This document shows positions 28,912 through 37,261 of a DNA stretch of 64,000 nucleotides, piece by piece. Location of the stretch: NCBI GenBank assembly GCA_905182165.1, contig CAJJAK010000006.1, forward strand, positions 124,001-188,000, given 5' to 3'. A model generated the notes under the pieces. It made no database searches, was not told the DNA's origin, and worked only from the letters and a program-made list of their open reading frames with translations. The position numbers and the translations under genes were made by a program. How positions within the stretch are numbered: position 1 is the first letter of the stretch; each line of letters opens with the position of its first letter. The DNA comes from an uncultured Paracoccaceae bacterium (GTDB lineage: Bacteria; Pseudomonadota; Alphaproteobacteria; Rhodobacterales; Rhodobacteraceae).

Positions 28912-29186
28912 TCTGCGGCTTTATTTTTATAGATACGTGGTTCTGCAGAAACAAAATCTATACCATAACGATCTTTAATTGCATCACGGGCTGCTGTTAC
29001 AGCTTCTGGCGACATATCTATTCCATCTGTTCGCATATATGTAATGTGACCAGCTTCATACAAGCGTTGTGCGGTGCTCATAGTCTGGCGTGCACCAAAT
29101 CCAAATTTACGGCTAGCTTCTTGTTGTAAGGTAGATGTCATAAAAGGAGCAGAAGGATTTCGGACTTCTTGGTTTAGCTTCAACAC
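28848..29186 (-). CDS. topA: DNA topoisomerase I TopA, second piece (catalytic tyrosine)
   Basis: Carries PFMTSTLQQEASRKFGFGARQTMSTAQRLYEAGHITYMRTDG; the tyrosine of ITYMRTDG forms the covalent DNA link. The first residues before RNPSAPFMTS and the last 20 are out of frame because of indels near 29165 and 28905. Confidence 0.9.
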   Translation of the reverse strand: MLKLNQEVRNPSAPFMTSTLQQEASRKFGFGARQTMSTAQRLYEAGHITYMRTDGIDMSPEAVTAARDAIKDRYGIDFVSAEPRIYKNKAAECSGSPRMYSPYKYGSSKMIL

Positions 29187-29925
29187 TTGTTACACTTAGG
29201 TCTCGAGAGGTAATTGCCTGAACAGCCAATTCAGCAGATGTTTCAGTATTAATATCAAATTTTTCGAGCTTTTTGCCTGCTAAAATTCGTAAGGATGCTT
29301 CAAAATTTTGGCCACGTGGTGTTTTTAAAATTGTTTTAACTGACCAATACTCGCGAGCTTTATGGGCTTCAATTTCCATTTCTCGTTCTACGATTAAACG
29401 TAGAGAAACTGATTGTACGCGTCCTGCAGATTTTGCTCCAGGCAATTTCCGCCATAAAACAGGGGAAAGTTTGAAACCCACTAAATAATCTAATGCGCGA
29501 CGTGCTAAGTATGCCTCTACTAGCTCCATATCCACTGCGCGCGGATTTTTCATAGCCTCAGTAACTGCACTACCAGTGATTGCATTAAATACCACACGAC
29601 TAACGGGAGTATCTTTTTTAATAATCTTACGTTTTCGTAATGTCTCTTCTAGATGCCATGAAATAGCCTCACCCTCACGGTCAGGGTCAGTTGCGAGTAT
29701 TAAATTATTATCATCTTTTAATGCATCTGAAATTGCTTTTAGATGTTTTTTAGAATCTGTTGCAACTTCCCATTTCATTTCAAAATCATTGTCTGTATCG
29801 ACTGATCCATCTTTGGGAGGTAAGTCCCTTACGTGCCCATAGGATGCCAACACAGTATAGTTGGGACCTAAGTATTTATTAATAGTTTTTGCTTTTGCTG
29901 GGCTTTCTACAACAACAACTGGCAT
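29113..29925 (-). CDS. topA: DNA topoisomerase I TopA, N-terminal Toprim piece
   Basis: Start of the single-strand-passing type IA topoisomerase that relaxes negative supercoils; essential in most bacteria. VVVESPAKAKTINKYLG opens the Toprim domain and ATDPDREGEAISWHL holds its acidic metal-binding pair. ARRALDYLVGFKLSPVLWRKL and SAGRVQSVSLRLI follow. The frame is lost near 29165 and the gene continues through three more pieces, to 27375. Confidence 0.95.
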   Translation of the reverse strand: MPVVVVESPAKAKTINKYLGPNYTVLASYGHVRDLPPKDGSVDTDNDFEMKWEVATDSKKHLKAISDALKDDNNLILATDPDREGEAISWHLEETLRKRKIIKKDTPVSRVVFNAITGSAVTEAMKNPRAVDMELVEAYLARRALDYLVGFKLSPVLWRKLPGAKSAGRVQSVSLRLIVEREMEIEAHKAREYWSVKTILKTPRGQNFEASLRILAGKKLEKFDINTETSAELAVQAITSRDLSVTSVEAKPRSPKSFCSFYDIYLTTRS

Positions 29926-30037
29926 TAAAGTTTCCTTAATTGTGAGAAATGATTGAACAAGTTCGTAAGCGCGGAAAATGAGTTGGATCGGGGGTGTTTG
30001 TCAATAAGATATCTTCTTTTATTAAAAATTAATTCAA

Positions 30038-30817
30038 TTAACCAATAAATTTTCGTGATGGAACAGCCTTAATTAAATCATTATTCTTTGGATCAAACCT
30101 ATAATTTATATTATTTAGCATTTTATTTTTTGATACTGTTTCCAAAATATATCCATCAGGTCGCACCAAGGCACTAGTGATATTATTTTCATTTAACCAA
30201 GGTTCTACTCCTTTTAATTTCATTCCATTCTTTTGATTGCTAAGTGGATAAAATCCATTTGGGTTCAAGTCGTCTGCTTTGTCTGACTCTATCGATAAAA
30301 ATTGGGGTGCTAACTGTCCTTCGATGTTATCTCTCAGGCCTAAGCCTGGGCCCAACGAGGGCAAAATCGATTCCATTTTAGTTGTTTCCTTTTGGCTTTT
30401 ACTCGTTTGATTAATTATTTGTCCAAGCCGCACAGTTAAATCGATAAACTCTCGCACATTAGGAGATCTTTCACTTTCATAGGTGTTCAAGATGGCTTTG
30501 TCTGCGCCATTAATAACAGCGGCCAGCTTCCAAGCTAGATTTGCAACATCTCTTATTCCTGCGCACATTCCTTGCCCCATAAATGGGGGCATTAAATGCG
30601 CGGCATCACCTGCTAAAAAAACATTCCCTATTGACCATTTTTTCACCAAGGAAGATTTAAAAGTATAAATTGCCGAGCGCTCTATTTCAGCATCATCAGG
30701 AGATATCCATTTCACTAACTTATTCCAAACGTCTTCAACGCTGATTTTTGAAACAGTTTCATCTGTTAATCTCATCTCCCATCTTCGTCGTTTTCCAGTC
30801 CCTCTAACGTAGGTCAT
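30038..30817 (-). CDS. FAD-dependent monooxygenase (MhpA-like), C-terminal piece
   Basis: C-terminal part of a class A flavoprotein hydroxylase. The FAD ribityl-binding motif GNVFLAGDAAHLMPPFMGQGMCAGIRD is intact, followed by YESERSPNVREFIDLTVRLG. It ends with a short thioredoxin-like tail (ALVRPDGYILE...). The N-terminal half is at 30851-31441, with a frame change near 30820-30860. The gene lies 112 bases before the topA start. Confidence 0.88.
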   Translation of the reverse strand: MTYVRGTGKRRRWEMRLTDETVSKISVEDVWNKLVKWISPDDAEIERSAIYTFKSSLVKKWSIGNVFLAGDAAHLMPPFMGQGMCAGIRDVANLAWKLAAVINGADKAILNTYESERSPNVREFIDLTVRLGQIINQTSKSQKETTKMESILPSLGPGLGLRDNIEGQLAPQFLSIESDKADDLNPNGFYPLSNQKNGMKLKGVEPWLNENNITSALVRPDGYILETVSKNKMLNNINYRFDPKNNDLIKAVPSRKFIG

Positions 30818-30850
30818 TGGAGAATTAGGATCACAGATTTAAATTTTGAG

Positions 30851-31441
30851 TTATATTAATGAAATTATTTTCAATATTAAATCAATTACAAGCCATTTTT
30901 GCATAAACCCTAAGTCTACTAATTCCTCATTTAGGAACTCACGAACATTGGACTGTGCGCCATCACAACCAATAAGAAATTGGCTAGTGTGTCTTTCACC
31001 GGACTCAAGTTCAATAGTTACGTTTTCGCCATCATCAGATATTTTGCGCACCGCAGAGTTGTAAAAATTTTTTACATTGGAAAATCTATAGAGACCATTC
31101 TGCAATACAGTTTCTAAATCTGGTTGATGGAATCTATAACTAGGATAGAAACCATTATCAATAGTTTGAGAGCGGGACCAGTCTATTAAAATATTTGAAT
31201 CTAAATCCTTAAACAACATCCCGATATTCACTCGCGAAGTATCTGAAATTTCTGAACCAAGACCAATCGACTGAAAAATCCGCATTACTTCCCCATCGAA
31301 GTGCACTGCCCGGGGAAGTGCATAAGGCTTACTTTGTTTTTCAAAAATTGCTACAGATAAACCCCTATTAGCTAAAAGGTTTGCTAATGTTACACCAGTC
31401 GGTCCCATACCAACAATTGCTATTTCAGAGTTCTGAGTCAA
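30851..31441 (-). CDS. FAD-dependent monooxygenase (MhpA-like), N-terminal piece
   Basis: Begins with the dinucleotide-binding loop IAIVGMGPTGVTLANLLANRG and has RAVHFDGEVMRIFQSIGL and LIGCDGAQSNVREFL, typical of aromatic-ring hydroxylases such as 3-(3-hydroxyphenyl)propionate hydroxylase. The last residues are out of frame. The joined protein would be about 465 residues, slightly short for MhpA. It overlaps the upstream VOC gene by four bases, so the two form an operon; the aromatic substrate is unknown. Confidence 0.88.
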   Translation of the reverse strand: MTQNSEIAIVGMGPTGVTLANLLANRGLSVAIFEKQSKPYALPRAVHFDGEVMRIFQSIGLGSEISDTSRVNIGMLFKDLDSNILIDWSRSQTIDNGFYPSYRFHQPDLETVLQNGLYRFSNVKNFYNSAVRKISDDGENVTIELESGERHTSQFLIGCDGAQSNVREFLNEELVDLGFMQKWLVIDLILKIISLI

Positions 31442-31983
31442 AGTTCTTCTGTTTTGGTTCCTGGAACCTTTTGTCCTTTGATATCAATGTGCGTACCATC
31501 GCTACCGATTGTGGCTAAGGCCCAAAAAATCTCTACTCTGTGGCCATCTGGATCAAGTATATAAATAGCTTCATTTTCACCCCATGAGCCATCACCAGTG
31601 GCTACATAATTGCTATGGACCACTGGACCGCGTACAACTTCAATAGAATTTTCACTTATGGTTTCTACTACTTTAAGCCAATCTTCTTTGCTATCACATT
31701 CAAGAGCAAAATGATGAAATGATGGTGGCCCATCTAGATCATCTTCTGGTTTCGAAGGTCTCTTCCTATAAGTCTTTTTTGGATTATGTACCAGAACCAG
31801 TTCATGATGGGCATCGCCCAATCTCATGAAAGTCAATTCAACTGGAATTGCCGTCACTTCAAAAGCGGGATGTCGCTCAGTTAACTTAAATCCTAAAATT
31901 TTTCGATAGAATTCTATCGACTTGTCTGTATTACTTACTTCCATAGAAAAGTGCTGCATTCGTGCGATCGCGCCGTGTTGCAT
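31438..31983 (-). CDS. VOC family protein (extradiol dioxygenase/glyoxalase fold)
   Basis: A 181-residue two-module VOC protein: MQHFSMEVSNTDKSIEFYRKILGF and, in the second half, PSFHHFALECDS with a metal-binding His and DPDGHRVEIFWA with the Glu ligand. Co-transcribed with a ring hydroxylase, it could be an extradiol ring-cleavage enzyme, but these are usually longer, so a lyase or isomerase is also possible. Frame intact. Confidence 0.8.
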   Translation of the reverse strand: MQHGAIARMQHFSMEVSNTDKSIEFYRKILGFKLTERHPAFEVTAIPVELTFMRLGDAHHELVLVHNPKKTYRKRPSKPEDDLDGPPSFHHFALECDSKEDWLKVVETISENSIEVVRGPVVHSNYVATGDGSWGENEAIYILDPDGHRVEIFWALATIGSDGTHIDIKGQKVPGTKTEEL

Positions 31984-32042
31984 TCTATACTCCCAACATT
32001 AAATTTGTTTTCTAATAGATGGTTATATTGTAATTTGCAAAA

Positions 32043-32690
32043 TTAAATACGAATGAATGGTTGTAAAAGTTTGGGTAACCAGCTGTTGAAAACTAAAGGT
32101 GCCTGAGTAGCAGCCAGACATATGCATAACTCTCCAGTTTCAGCTTTAGGTTTATGCGTTAAATTATCATCAGCAATTTCAACATCACCGCGGTAAAAAT
32201 GATCAATCTCATCAGAAAATGCCCCTTGAAGCACCATGGTCATTTCAAGACCTTTATGACTATGGTCTGGCAATTCTGTACCTGGGGGAATTGATAAAAG
32301 TCTAGCACTGGCTTCATCATTATTGAAAATTATTGATTGCTTAATGCCTCCACCAATAGATTTCCATTTTATTTTATCCTCGGCATTTCCAAAATAATTT
32401 TTCAATGGGTTAGGGTAAATACCATCTGATTTTGTAAAAGGTTTTGTTGTATTATTATCTTTTTTTGAAATCATCTCCATTGTCTTTAAAAAACTGTCAT
32501 CATTTAAGGTTATACCCTGTTGGTTGGTAAGAACGGCACCGCCAACTGCATCTAATGCATCTGATTCAATCCTACACTGATCGCATAGTGAAATGTGACA
32601 GGCTACAATGATGCTAAAGGCTTCAGGTAATAATCCAGTTGAATATGCTAACAAAATTTCATTTGGAATATGATGTTTTGTATTTGTCAT
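32043..32690 (-). CDS. chrR: Anti-sigma factor ChrR
   Basis: Zinc-dependent anti-sigma factor of the RpoE/ECF11 system that responds to singlet oxygen. The N-terminal zinc anti-sigma module has His32, Cys36 and Cys39 in CHISLCDQC plus an upstream His. The C-terminal cupin domain shows LPDHSHKGLEMTMVLQGAFSDE and LTHKPKA, its metal ligands. 215 residues, normal length. Its ATG overlaps the rpoE stop, as expected for a sigma/anti-sigma pair. Confidence 0.93.
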   Translation of the reverse strand: MTNTKHHIPNEILLAYSTGLLPEAFSIIVACHISLCDQCRIESDALDAVGGAVLTNQQGITLNDDSFLKTMEMISKKDNNTTKPFTKSDGIYPNPLKNYFGNAEDKIKWKSIGGGIKQSIIFNNDEASARLLSIPPGTELPDHSHKGLEMTMVLQGAFSDEIDHFYRGDVEIADDNLTHKPKAETGELCICLAATQAPLVFNSWLPKLLQPFIRI

Positions 32691-33237
32691 GTTTTTTTGC
32701 CTAATTCTCTTCTTAAACGTTCGATAGAAAGCCTAATACGTGATTTCACTGTTCCCAGAGGTAAATCGGTTAGTTCTGAAATTTCAGAATGACTTAAATC
32801 ACCATAAAACGCTTTCTCAATCAAAATTCTCTGATTATCAGGTAGCTTTGACACAGCAAAAGCCAAGCTTTTTTGTCTCTTCTTGTATGATAATTATATC
32901 AGAAGCGTCTGGTTCGGGATCATTTCCCCAAGGTAAATCTTCTGGTTCAGGGCGGTTATTTCGTCGAGCTGCGTCAATGCGTTTATTTCGTGCAATAGTA
33001 AAAATCCACGTCGATGCAGCTGCTCTTGTAGGGTCAAATAAATGAGCTTTTTGCCATACTGTGGCCATCGCTTCCTGCATGCATTCTTCTGCTTGACTAA
33101 CTGATCCCCCAGACTTCATTAGAAATGACTTAATTCTTGGGCCAAAATAATCAAATAATTCACGGAAAGCTTGTAGATCCCGTTCAGTTGCTAATTTTTT
33201 TAGACTATCAGACCAATTATCGGCTAAGTTTTACTCA
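32687..33237 (-). CDS. rpoE: ECF sigma factor RpoE (ChrR-controlled), two frame changes
   Basis: Extracytoplasmic-function sigma factor of about 183 residues. ATG 33237 gives MSK then, after an indel near 33228, LADNWSDSLKKLATERDLQAFRELF. Region 2 is VSQAEECMQEAMATVWQKAHLFDP and TWIFTIARNKRIDAARR; this is the part open from 33119 to 32838. After a second indel near 32870, region 4 reads KLPDNQRILIEKAFYGDLSHSEISEL and GTVKSRIRLSIERLRREL. The stop overlaps chrR. The sequence matches the sigma-E group of Rhodobacter that drives the singlet-oxygen response. Confidence 0.9.
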
Positions 33238-33344
33238 TAAAAGCATCAATACTCTTCTTACTTATTCTAAAAAAATCTCTAAAGTTGGCAATAGGGTACG
33301 CTGGGTTACTGTCGTAACTTATGGTTTTTAAAAGTATCATGCAA

Positions 33345-33374
33345 TCATTACGCGGGGTCGTGGATATTGGATCA
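33345..33374 (-). promoter_or_regulatory. Predicted sigma-E promoter of rpoE-chrR
   Basis: On the minus strand TGATCC (33374-33369), an 18-base spacer and TAATGA (33350-33345). This resembles the TGATC-N18-TAA type recognised by RpoE in Rhodobacter (consensus recalled from memory) and lies about 110 bases before the rpoE ATG, consistent with autoregulation. Confidence 0.7.
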
Positions 33375-33386
33375 CAAATAAAAATA

Positions 33387-33416
33387 TGATCTAATATCAA
33401 AACTTATTCGTATATA
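33387..33416 (+). promoter_or_regulatory. Predicted sigma-E promoter of the amine oxidase-DUF1365-MFS-DUF3833-SDR operon
   Basis: TGATCT (33387-33392), an 18-base spacer and TATATA (33411-33416), about 18 bases before the start region of the amine oxidase gene. It faces away from the rpoE promoter; the two -35 boxes are only 12 bases apart. Confidence 0.65.
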
Positions 33417-33433
33417 GAAAAATCATTGAGGTA

Positions 33434-34308
33434 ATACACAATCTGCACCAGATATTGCTGGAAAAAAAATTGCAATAGTTGGTGCGGGAGTGTCCGGACT
33501 TGGATGCGCTTATTTGCTGTCCCAAAGTAACGAAGTAAAATTATTCGAAACAGCGCCAAAAATTGGGGGGCATGCTAGAACTATTTTAGCAGGTAAAAAT
33601 GCTGACGTACCAGTGGATACTGGTTTCATAGTTTTTAACTATGAAAATTATCCTCAATTATCTCAGATGTTTAAAGAGTTAGATGTACCAGTGAAGAAAA
33701 GTGATATGAGTTTTGCTGCATCTATTGGCGATGGAGCAATAGAATACGGCATGAGTAGCTTTAATATGATGGCGGCTCAGCGAAGGAATGTCATTAGACC
33801 AAAATTTTGGAATATGATGCGTGATATAATGCGCTTTAATGAGAATGCTGTTGATTTGTCTCGGGACCCAAATATGTCCTTGGAAGAATTTCTTGATAAG
33901 ATGAAAATGGGAGATTGGTTTCGTAATTATTATTTCTTGCCAATTTCAGGTGCTATTTGGTCTGCTACACCAGAACAAATGAAGGGTTTCCCTGCTAAAT
34001 CTTTGGTTCAATTTTTTGATAACCACTCATTGTTAACTTGGAATACAAATCAATGGTATACGGTAGATGGTGGAAGCGAACAGTACCTTTCACGAATGGC
34101 TACGGCGATACATCGCTTTGGTGGATCTATTAGAGTAAACTCACAGGTTACTGGGGTTAAACGAAATGGTACGAATGTTTATGTGAAGTCTAAGAAGGGA
34201 GAGTGGGAAAGATTTGATAGAGTGATTTTCGCATGTCATTCTGATCAGGTTCTTCCTTTATTAGTCGATCATGAGCGATGCAGAAAAATCTATTATTGGA
34301 TCAATTAA
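33434..34308 (+). CDS. FAD-dependent amine oxidase-like protein (RSP1091/UfaD type), N-terminal piece
   Basis: Flavoprotein of the NAD(P)-binding/amine-oxidase fold. IAIVGAGVSGLGCAYLLSQ binds FAD, followed by KIGGHARTI and DTGFIVFNYENYPQLSQMF. The gene order matches the sigma-E-dependent RSP1091-1087 operon of R. sphaeroides, whose first product I recall as UfaD, a fatty-acyl desaturase in furan fatty acid formation. The start codon is apparently lost: after the ribosome site GAGG the sequence AATACACAATCT would read ATGACACAATCT with one added G. The first usable start is GTG 33490. The frame breaks near 34270. Confidence 0.85.
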
Positions 34309-34722
34309 GTATCAAAAGAATAAGGCGGTCATGCATACTGATGTTACTCAGATGCCTAAACGGAAGAGAGCTTGGGCATCCTGGGTTTATAAATCAAAAA
34401 CAATGCGCCCTGATCCAAAAGTTGGAATTACTTATTGGATGAATTCTTTGCAGTCATTGCCAACCAAGGAACAGATTTTTGTCTCTTTGAATCCTTCTTC
34501 AGATATTAATGATAACCTCATCTATGATGAAAAACTGTTTGAGCATCCCATTTTTGATAAGCAGGCTTTTGTGAAAAGGAAAAATTGAAAGCAATTCAAG
34601 GTGAGAATCTAACATATTATTGTGGGGCATGGACAAGGTACGGATTTCATGAAGATGGCTATGCAAGTGCTGTCAGCGTTTCTGAGCTAATTGCTTCAAT
34701 TAGTAAAAAAGTAGCTGCATGA
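34271..34722 (+). CDS. FAD-dependent amine oxidase-like protein, C-terminal piece
   Basis: Continues with SIKYQKNKAVMHTDVTQMPKRKRAWASWVY and VGITYWMNSLQSLP; a further frame change near 34580 gives the end, LTYYCGAWTRYGFHEDGYASAVSVSELI, where the conserved CGAW.GYGFHEDG closes the FAD site. The stop (34720-34722) overlaps the ATG of the DUF1365 gene. Confidence 0.85.
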
Positions 34723-35471
34723 TGTTAGAGTATGTAAAAGCGAAAACTTACCATGTTAGAAAAGGAGAAATTAAAAATTCATTTAGTTATGGCGTCGACT
34801 ATGTACTGTTGAGTGATGAGCAAAAAAATGATGTGAGAGGTTTTTCGCATAATAAGATTAATTTATTTTCTATTTTTGACAATGATCATGGTGGCATAAG
34901 AGGTCAGGGAGAAGGGCACAATTGGGCGCGCGATACATTAAGAAATAATAATATTTCCATACCTGGCTTGAAGGTGAGTTTATTAGCCCAACCCAGAATG
35001 TTTTTCACAAAATTTACTCCGATTAGCTTTTGGTTGTGCTTTGATTTAGATGCAAAGCTAAAGGTGGTGATTGTAGAAGTTAATAACACTTTTGGTGACC
35101 GGCATAGTTATCTTTGCTCTAATGAAGACTTGGCTGAAATAACTATTGAAAGTCAAATGGTTGGTAGAAAGCTTCTTCATGTGTCACCTTTCCAACCTAT
35201 GTTGGGAACATACGGTTTTACGTTTGACATCACTAACAAAAAAATTGTTATAAAAATCGAATACAAGCATGAGTATGGTGGTGTCACAGCAACCCTTGTT
35301 GGAGACCGTAGTCCTTTGACAACTAAATCTATATTTGCGGCACTTTTGAGAAGGCCATTTGGATCAATGAGGATTCTTTCCTTAATTCATTTTCAAGCAT
35401 TCCGGCTATGGATAAAAAAAGCTTCATTTAATTCAAGGCCAACACCACCCTCAAAAGCAGTAAGCAGATGA
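34719..35471 (+). CDS. DUF1365 family protein
   Basis: A 250-residue DUF1365 protein. KTYHVRKGEIKNSFSYGVDYVLL, GQGEGHNWARDTLR, LLAQPRMFFTKFTPISFWLCFD and VEVNNTFGDRHSYLC are hallmarks. Its activity is unproven; it is always found beside the amine-oxidase-like protein and SDR/lipid genes, suggesting a lipid or acyl function. Start and stop overlap both neighbours by four bases. Frame intact. Confidence 0.92.
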   Translation: MMLEYVKAKTYHVRKGEIKNSFSYGVDYVLLSDEQKNDVRGFSHNKINLFSIFDNDHGGIRGQGEGHNWARDTLRNNNISIPGLKVSLLAQPRMFFTKFTPISFWLCFDLDAKLKVVIVEVNNTFGDRHSYLCSNEDLAEITIESQMVGRKLLHVSPFQPMLGTYGFTFDITNKKIVIKIEYKHEYGGVTATLVGDRSPLTTKSIFAALLRRPFGSMRILSLIHFQAFRLWIKKASFNSRPTPPSKAVSR

Positions 35472-36406
35472 GCAATTACCTAATTTCTAATAATAATGAA
35501 GGTTATTGGCGCTATGCTCTTTTCGCGGCGCCATTAGCTGCAGTAGGGATTCCAATATACATTTATGCGCCAAAATATCTGGCTGATAGTTATGGCTTTT
35601 CATTAACTTCTCTTGGAATAATTTTTTTATGCCTGCGTTTGGTTGATGTGGTTCAAGATCCTCTATTGGGTAGATTGGCGCAATTAGTTGGTAAATATAG
35701 GCAAACGTCAATATTATTTTTTGTTTGTTCCCTCATAATTAGTCTTTGGCTTTTTTTTTCCGTAGAGCCAATCTTTGAACCTGTAGCTTATGTTTGTTTA
35801 TGCTTGTTCGTAATGTTTACAGCCTTCTCTTATCTAAATATTTGCTTTTATGCTCAAGGTGTTAATTTTGTTGAATCTAGTGATAAGCGTTCTCATTCGA
35901 AATTATCTGTATGGCGTGAAACTGGAGCCTTAGTTGGAATAGTTCTAGCTTGTTTGTTGCCTAGTATATTGAGTAAATTTGACCTCAATCCGATGAAGGG
36001 ATTTGCTTTTTCTGTTATAATTCTTCTTTTGATAAGTTATTTTGTGATGAGAGGGTCTTGGAATTATAAATCCAAATTTCAACCAAAAAATAACGCCATG
36101 TCACTATTAAAAGATAAAACTACCCGTAGTTTTCTGATCCTGTCTTTTTTAAACACGAGTCCTTTAGCAGTTACGTCTACATTATTTTTATTTTATGTGG
36201 AGTCGCGCTTGCAAGCCACTGACTTAGCTGGATTATTTCTCATTACATTTTTTATTAGCGCGGCTATCTCAATACCCTTTTGGGGAAAGTTGACCTCTAA
36301 ATATGAATTAAAATTTATTCTTTCAATTGGAATGTCACTGGCTATCATTACTTTTCTGTTCACTTGTTTAATTGGATCAGGAGACATAAGGTTTCAATAT
36401 CAATAA
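35468..36406 (+). CDS. MFS permease (GPH/melibiose-like), N-terminal piece
   Basis: Membrane protein with about 9 hydrophobic helices before the break: RYALFAAPLAAVGIPIYIYAPKYLAD, LRLVDVVQDPLLGRLAQL (the GPH-type D-x-x-x-D-P-x-x-G motif) and SVWRETGALVGIVLACLLP. It corresponds in position to RSP1089. The substrate is unknown; flipping or export of a modified lipid is possible but unproven. The frame is lost near 36395. Confidence 0.85.
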   Translation: MSNYLISNNNEGYWRYALFAAPLAAVGIPIYIYAPKYLADSYGFSLTSLGIIFLCLRLVDVVQDPLLGRLAQLVGKYRQTSILFFVCSLIISLWLFFSVEPIFEPVAYVCLCLFVMFTAFSYLNICFYAQGVNFVESSDKRSHSKLSVWRETGALVGIVLACLLPSILSKFDLNPMKGFAFSVIILLLISYFVMRGSWNYKSKFQPKNNAMSLLKDKTTRSFLILSFLNTSPLAVTSTLFLFYVESRLQATDLAGLFLITFFISAAISIPFWGKLTSKYELKFILSIGMSLAIITFLFTCLIGSGDIRFQYQ

Positions 36407-36434
36407 TGTTCTCTGGTGCTAGTTTAAATAACAC

Positions 36435-36716
36435 ATGTCTATTCTTCCAGCCATGTACGCTAAGCACATATCGAATTCTGATTTTGATAGTTCTGTCGCT
36501 TTTGGAATATGGAATTTTTTTAATAAATCTACTTTTGCTTTATCAGTGGGTATAATTTTGCCGGCACTTGCTGCAACAGGATTTGCCATTGGTAGGACAG
36601 AGCCTAACACTTACTTGATGAGCTTAACTATTTTTTATTCTATAATACCATGCTTGTTGAAACTTCTTGCATTGTTAACTCTAAATTTTGGACCATTCGA
36701 AAGGAAACTGAATTGA
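36435..36716 (+). CDS. MFS permease, C-terminal piece
   Basis: Remaining helices of the transporter: VAFGIWNFFNKSTFALSVGIILPALAATGF and YSIIPCLLKLLALLTL. Homology probably begins a little upstream of the first start codon. The stop TGA overlaps the TTG start of the DUF3833 gene. Confidence 0.8.
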   Translation: MSILPAMYAKHISNSDFDSSVAFGIWNFFNKSTFALSVGIILPALAATGFAIGRTEPNTYLMSLTIFYSIIPCLLKLLALLTLNFGPFERKLN

Positions 36717-37261
36717 TCTGGGTTTTTTATATTATTTTGGTTAATTTGCTTATTAGTTTTATTAAAATAAATTTATTCTCCTTTAAAAATCAAAAAATAT
36801 CACAGTTTAAATCTGACAGTAAAATTTTTGATATAAGGAAAGTTTTAGAAGGTAATTTGGTGGCTGAAGGTATGGTTTATGGAATTTCAGGGCGACTTTC
36901 GAGTACATTTACTGCTCAGTTTTTGGGGAATTGGGTCAATAATGAAGGTAGTTTTATTGAGAATTTTCAATTCTCTACTGGCAAAAACCAAATCAGGAAA
37001 TGGAATTTAATAATTGATAGTAATGGTAAGATTATTGGAACAGCAGATGATATTATTGGGAAGGCGGTGGGCCAACAATACGGATCAGCAGTTATGTTAA
37101 GCTATAAGTTAAAGCTTTCTGAAGACTTAGGGGGACATGTGATAAAGGTTATTGATTGGATGCATCTTCTGGAGAATGGTACTATTTTCAATCGATCAGA
37201 ATTTAGAAAATTTGGATTTAAGGTTGGAGAGTTGGTTGCCACTTTTAGAAAAGAAAAATGA
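36713..37261 (+). CDS. DUF3833 family lipoprotein-like/membrane-anchored protein
   Basis: About 182 residues with an N-terminal hydrophobic segment (IWVFYIILVNLLISFI) and the DUF3833 core: VLEGNLVAEGMVYGISGRLSSTF, WNLIIDSNGKIIGTADDIIGKA and IDWMHLLENGTIFNRSEFRKFGFKVGEL. TTG 36713, with GAAAGGAA upstream, is chosen because it overlaps the MFS stop; the frame itself is open from 36650. It corresponds to RSP1088. Function unknown. Confidence 0.85.
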   Translation: MIWVFYIILVNLLISFIKINLFSFKNQKISQFKSDSKIFDIRKVLEGNLVAEGMVYGISGRLSSTFTAQFLGNWVNNEGSFIENFQFSTGKNQIRKWNLIIDSNGKIIGTADDIIGKAVGQQYGSAVMLSYKLKLSEDLGGHVIKVIDWMHLLENGTIFNRSEFRKFGFKVGELVATFRKEK

